9,618 bases of DNA. Source: Oscillospiraceae bacterium. GTDB taxonomy: Bacteria; Bacillota; Clostridia; Oscillospirales; Ruminococcaceae. Under the pieces are notes generated by a model, which saw nothing but the letters and a program-made list of their open reading frames with translations, searched no databases and was not told where the DNA came from. Numbering within the stretch: the stretch's first letter is position 1; every line of letters starts with the position of its first letter. The stretch lies in contig CADBXQ010000017.1 in NCBI GenBank assembly GCA_902798675.1, positions 1 through 9,618 on the forward strand, given 5' to 3'. Below are positions 5,812 through 9,618 of the stretch, piece by piece. Both the position numbers and the translations under genes were made by a program.

Positions 5812-8800
5812 TTATAATGTGAATAAACTAATTTGGCTTGTTTCAGGCAAATGACTTAAAGCGCCCATCTCTTTCAAACATTCAATAACAGTTTTTGATG
5901 CTCCCGTCCGCTCAACCAAGTCTTCGATTGATATATATTCCCCGTCCGACGCCGCCTCGAAAAGACGTTTTGCAGCTGACTCTCCAAGCCCTTTTAAACA
6001 GGTAAATGGCAGTCTGATTTTTTCGTCTTCAACGATATATTGATTTGCATGCGACAAATATATGTCAACAGGCAAAAATTCAAAACCGCGACTAAGCATC
6101 TCATTTGCAACCAGCAACGAATCCAACATTTCATTTTCCTTGGCTAACCGATCATTTCCTTTAGCCATCAAATCGCTGATTCTTCGCCTAACAGCCTCCT
6201 TTCCTCGAACAATAGCATCAGCGTCTATATCACCCCCATGAACTGTAAAATATGTGGCATAATATGCAAGTGGTTCATAAATTTTATACCACCCAAGCCG
6301 AATCGCTGCGATAACATATGCGGCAGCGTGGGCTTTAGGAAACATGTATTTTATTTTTAGACAACTTTCAATAAACCATTCCGGGACACCGTGATCCCTC
6401 ATTTGCTTTTTGTGTTCTTCCGTCAAAAGCTTAGTTGCCTTACCTTTTCGTGTGATTTCCATGATTTTAAACGCCATTTTTGGCTCCAAACCCTTGTGCA
6501 TAAGCGAAGTCATAATGCTGTCACGCGTCCCAATAACATCGCCAATTTTGCAAGTTCCTTCCCTGATCAGGTCTTGCGCGTTTCCAAGCCAAACATCCGT
6601 CCCGTGCGACAAACCTGAAATTTGAAGCAGGTCGGAAAAACACTTTGGCTGCGCATCAACAAGCATCTGGCGAACAAATTTTGTCCCCATCTCCGGCAAA
6701 GAAAGCGATCCTGTTTGGCTATAAATTTCAGAGCTGTCAACCCCTAAAGCCTCTGTGGAAGTGAAGAGACTGATGACCTTTTTGTCGCTCATATCAACAT
6801 CGCTAACCTTTTTTCCGGTCAAATCCTCCAAATATTTATACATCGTTGGAACATCGTGGCCCAATAAATCAAGCTTCAAAATCGTGTCATGGAGCGAATG
6901 AAAGTCAAAATGTGTTGTTATTATCGAACTTTTTGCGTCGTCCGCGGGATGCTGAATTGGCGTGAAGTCATATATATCATAGCCAGACGGAACAACAACC
7001 ATGCCGCCGGGATGCTGACCTGTTGTCCTTTTAATTCCCTCGCAGCCTTTAGCAAGCCTTGTCTCCTCCGCTTTATTTGCGGTTATCCCCTGCTCTTCCA
7101 AATATTTTATCGCAAATCCATACGCAGTTCGACTTGCAACAGACGAAATTGTCCCCGCTTTAAAAACATATTTCTCGCCAAATAATTCTTCCGTGTATTT
7201 ATGAGCGCGAGACTGATATTCACCTGAAAAATTCAAATCTATATCCGGAGCCTTATCGCCATCAAACCCCAAAAATGTTTCAAATGGAATATCCTGACCG
7301 TCCCTATTCAAATTTTTTCCACATTTTGGGCATTTTTTAGCAGGCAAATCAAACCCAGACCCAACGCTTCCGTCAGTTATGAATTCACTATATTTACAGC
7401 CCGGACAGACATAGTGCGGAGCTAAGGGATTAACCTCAGATATTCCCGCCATTATCGCAACAAACGAAGACCCAACCGATCCTCTCGACCCAACCAAATA
7501 CCCATCTTCAACAGATCTAGAAACCAACTTTTGAGCAATCATATATAAAACCGCAAAACCGTGTTTAATAATCGAATCAAGCTCTCGATTCAATCGGTCG
7601 TCAACGATTTTTGGAAGCGGATCACCATAAATTTCTCGAGCCTTCCGGCAGGTTATTTTTCGCAAATCCTCTTCCGATCCTTCGATGTGTGGCGTATACG
7701 TTCCGTGGGGAAATGGGCGAATATCTCCATCAATCATATCAGCGATTTTGTTGGGGTTTTCTATAACAACTTCGCTTGCCTTTTGCTCGCCCAAATACGC
7801 GAATTCATCAAGCATTTCCTGGGTTGTTCTAAAATAAAGCGGAGGCTGGTTGCTTGGGTTTGAAAATTTCAGCGCAGACTGTATGATAGCGCGATACTGG
7901 GCATCTTTTAGGTCGCAAAAATGGACATCACTTGTCGCAACAACCGGCTTATTTAGCTCTTGCCCAAGTTTGACAATCTTTCGATTTAAATCCTTCAAAG
8001 CCTCAACATCTTTCGCCATTCCCTGCTCAATCATGAATTTATTATTCGGAATTGGTTGAATTTCTAAATAGTCATAAAATGATGCAATAGATTTGAGTTT
8101 TTTCCACTCAACTCCGCTCGCAACCGCCCCAAAAACCTCACCCTTTTCGCACGCGCTCCCAACAATCAGCCCTTCCCTGTGGCGAATCAAGAGGCTTTTT
8201 GGAATTCGGGGCTTTCTAAAATAAAATTTAACATGCGCATCCGAAACCAGTTTATATAAATTTTTCAGGCCAACGCTGTTTTTTGCCAACAATATTTGAT
8301 GATATACCTTCTGACGCCGATAATCTATCTTTCCATTCAGTTTTGAATTAATCTCGCCTATGTCGCTTATATTATAATTATTCTTTAATTCATCAATCAT
8401 TTTAACAAAAACCCGAGCCAGCATCTTCGCATCATCAGACGCTCTGTGGTGGTTAAAATCTCCGAGTTGCAGGTGGTTTGCGAGTTTATCAAGCGAAAAT
8501 TTGCTCAAATCTTGATATAAAGCCTTGGCCAAAGAGAGTGTGTCGATAAAAGTATAGTCAAATTCGATGCTATTTCGCTCTGCTGCGGCGCTTAAAAAAT
8601 TCATGTCAAAATTTGCATTATGCGCAATCAAAACCGCCCCGTTTGCAAATTCTAAAAACCGTTTCAAAGCCTCGTCCTCCAAAGGCGCGTTTTCAACCAT
8701 AGAATCGTCAATCCCAGTGATCTCGGTTATCTTTTTGGGAATTGACTTTTGGGGGTTAACCATAGTGTTGAAAACATCGCAAACCTTCCCGTCTGAGAGC

Positions 8801-9558
8801 ATAACCCCCCCGATTTCGGTTAGGCGGTCATCTTTAAAATTCAGCCCAGTTGTCTCGGTGTCAAAAATGATAAATTTTCCATCAAGAGTCTGATTTTTAT
8901 CTCCATACACAATATTTTCCAAATCATCAATAAAATAACTTTCAACGCCAAAAATCGCTTTAAATTCTTTTCCGTCTTTCCTGACTTTGTCAACGGCGGC
9001 AATCGCTTCCGGAAAAGCTTGAACAACGCCGTGATCTGTAATCGCAATCGCCTGATGCCCCCAACTGCTGGCCAATTCTATGAATTTTGAGATCGGAGTT
9101 ATCGCGTCCATCGACGACATATTGGTGTGTAAATGCAGCTCAACGCGCTTTTTTTCAGCTTCATCCCGGCGCTCCTGCTTTTCAAGCAAAACGATGTCTT
9201 TAGGCATAAAAACCAGCGATCGATCATACCTGTCGTCCTCAACGTTGCCCCGCAGTAAAACCCTAGACCCTTCACAAAGAGCATCGAATTTTTTCGATTG
9301 TTCCGACAGGCAAAAAATTTTAAACGCAATAGAATTTGTGAAATCAGTCAAATAATATGTCCTAATCTGCCTCGTCCCTTCACGATATTCATGAACCTTA
9401 GTCGAAAATATTTCACCGCAAATAACACAGTTCGTCTGGACGCTGTTTATAGAGCTGATCTCAATTGGAGTCGAATTTATATCCTTGCCTTTAATAATTT
9501 TTCGCTTTTTGTTAGTTATATTACTGTCATCAAAAATAACACTTTCATTTTTCAAACA
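5812..9558 (-). CDS. polC: DNA polymerase III PolC-type alpha subunit (N-terminus missing)
   Basis: This is the Gram-positive replicative polymerase with built-in 3'-5' proofreading. Residue numbers count from a TTG at 9561, which is not a credible start (no ribosome binding site). Domains in order: OB fold (about 38-130); PHP, split, with HLH (143-145) and TDH (175-177); inserted DEDDh exonuclease (about 228-390) with D234/E236 in FDTETTGL, D319 in HNANFD, and H372/D377 in HHRASDDA; palm with GSRGSVGSSF (691-700); zinc site C719/C722/C744/C747; and catalytic D773 and D775 in APDIDLNFSG, with D898 in KLDLLGHD. There is a helix-hairpin-helix-like region (CLKGLGESAAKRL, 1188-1200). The tail QISLF (1243-1247) is a typical sliding-clamp binding motif. 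Compared with Bacillus PolC (1437 residues, catalytic Asp near 965) about 190 N-terminal residues are missing. The frame stays open to the window edge, but bases 9560-9618 are an inverted copy of 9278-9336, so I end the trusted gene at 9558. It leads the polC-DUF-recQ operon. Confidence 0.97.
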   Translation of the reverse strand, partial: CLKNESVIFDDSNITNKKRKIIKGKDINSTPIEISSINSVQTNCVICGEIFSTKVHEYREGTRQIRTYYLTDFTNSIAFKIFCLSEQSKKFDALCEGSRVLLRGNVEDDRYDRSLVFMPKDIVLLEKQERRDEAEKKRVELHLHTNMSSMDAITPISKFIELASSWGHQAIAITDHGVVQAFPEAIAAVDKVRKDGKEFKAIFGVESYFIDDLENIVYGDKNQTLDGKFIIFDTETTGLNFKDDRLTEIGGVMLSDGKVCDVFNTMVNPQKSIPKKITEITGIDDSMVENAPLEDEALKRFLEFANGAVLIAHNANFDMNFLSAAAERNSIEFDYTFIDTLSLAKALYQDLSKFSLDKLANHLQLGDFNHHRASDDAKMLARVFVKMIDELKNNYNISDIGEINSKLNGKIDYRRQKVYHQILLAKNSVGLKNLYKLVSDAHVKFYFRKPRIPKSLLIRHREGLIVGSACEKGEVFGAVASGVEWKKLKSIASFYDYLEIQPIPNNKFMIEQGMAKDVEALKDLNRKIVKLGQELNKPVVATSDVHFCDLKDAQYRAIIQSALKFSNPSNQPPLYFRTTQEMLDEFAYLGEQKASEVVIENPNKIADMIDGDIRPFPHGTYTPHIEGSEEDLRKITCRKAREIYGDPLPKIVDDRLNRELDSIIKHGFAVLYMIAQKLVSRSVEDGYLVGSRGSVGSSFVAIMAGISEVNPLAPHYVCPGCKYSEFITDGSVGSGFDLPAKKCPKCGKNLNRDGQDIPFETFLGFDGDKAPDIDLNFSGEYQSRAHKYTEELFGEKYVFKAGTISSVASRTAYGFAIKYLEEQGITANKAEETRLAKGCEGIKRTTGQHPGGMVVVPSGYDIYDFTPIQHPADDAKSSIITTHFDFHSLHDTILKLDLLGHDVPTMYKYLEDLTGKKVSDVDMSDKKVISLFTSTEALGVDSSEIYSQTGSLSLPEMGTKFVRQMLVDAQPKCFSDLLQISGLSHGTDVWLGNAQDLIREGTCKIGDVIGTRDSIMTSLMHKGLEPKMAFKIMEITRKGKATKLLTEEHKKQMRDHGVPEWFIESCLKIKYMFPKAHAAAYVIAAIRLGWYKIYEPLAYYATYFTVHGGDIDADAIVRGKEAVRRRISDLMAKGNDRLAKENEMLDSLLVANEMLSRGFEFLPVDIYLSHANQYIVEDEKIRLPFTCLKGLGESAAKRLFEAASDGEYISIEDLVERTGASKTVIECLKEMGALSHLPETSQISLFTL
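9278..9336 (+). repeat. Inner arm of a 59-base perfect inverted repeat, within polC
   Basis: These 59 bases (starting AGAGCATCGA, ending AATAGAATT) are identical to the reverse complement of 9560-9618. On the minus strand this copy encodes part of the PolC OB fold (around residues 76-95, including FKIFCLSEQSKKFDAL), so this copy is the genuine one. Confidence 0.95.
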
Positions 9559-9559
9559 C

Positions 9560-9618
9560 AATTCTATTGCGTTTAAAATTTTTTGCCTGTCGGAACAATC
9601 GAAAAAATTCGATGCTCT
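9560..9618 (-). repeat. Outer arm of the 59-base inverted repeat, at the window end (probable fold-back artefact)
   Basis: The reverse complement of 9560-9618 matches 9278-9336 without mismatch and diverges at 9559. Read in the polC frame it gives RASNFFDCSDRQKILNAIE, which is the antisense translation of the OB-fold segment and not a PolC-like sequence. The 223 bases between the arms (9337-9559) are normal polC. The repeat reaches the very end of the window and may continue beyond it. Confidence 0.9.

Noticed and set aside
9080..9355. Open plus-strand frames opposite polC, including one of 91 codons
   Set aside because: They are antisense to highly conserved polC domains, have no ribosome binding sites and no family-like motifs, so they are frame shadows.
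9560..9618. Genuine polC 5' coding sequence
   Set aside because: Although the frame is open, the sequence is an exact inverted copy of 9278-9336 and its translation does not resemble PolC.

Overview
The window is AT-rich bacterial chromosomal DNA from a low-GC Gram-positive, most likely a member of the Clostridia. The strongest pointer is a Gram-positive-type PolC replicative polymerase with an internal proofreading exonuclease. Supporting signs are a U32 tRNA-hydroxylation gene directly behind an mltG-like gene, strong AGGAG-type ribosome binding sites, GTG and TTG starts, and a consensus sigma-A promoter. No mobile element, CRISPR array, rRNA or tRNA was seen.

Layout. Plus strand, 1-2360: the last 29 codons of an MltG-like lytic transglycosylase, a TrhP-type U32 protein overlapping it by 4 bases, then after 42 bases a Xer-type tyrosine recombinase preceded by a 26-base quasi-palindrome. 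This set converges on a minus-strand half. Minus strand, 2381-3366: a two-gene operon of an unsecreted ricin-B (beta-trefoil) lectin-like protein and dUTPase, coupled by a TAATG overlap and driven by a TTGACA/TATAAT promoter at 3431-3460. Bases 3461-3568 hold a nested inverted repeat of unknown role. Minus strand, 3569-9558: polC, a small DUF6483-like gene and recQ, spaced 23 and 24 bases apart and probably one transcript.

How the genes relate. Most are DNA or RNA housekeeping: PolC copies the chromosome, dUTPase keeps uracil out of DNA, RecQ unwinds recombination and repair intermediates, and the Xer recombinase probably resolves chromosome dimers. TrhP modifies the tRNA wobble base. The lectin and the 123-residue protein have unknown roles inside otherwise conserved operons.

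Two larger-scale signals stand out. First, the last 59 bases (9560-9618) are a perfect reverse complement of 9278-9336, which lies inside polC. This makes the right end look like a fold-back or assembly chimera, so polC is truncated and the sequence beyond about 9559 should not be trusted. Second, base composition swings strongly inside single genes, from under 20% to nearly 60% GC in 60-base samples. I found no convincing new defence or mobile system; the unexplained parts are the lectin-dut pair, the small protein in the polC-recQ operon and the two palindromic intergenic elements.
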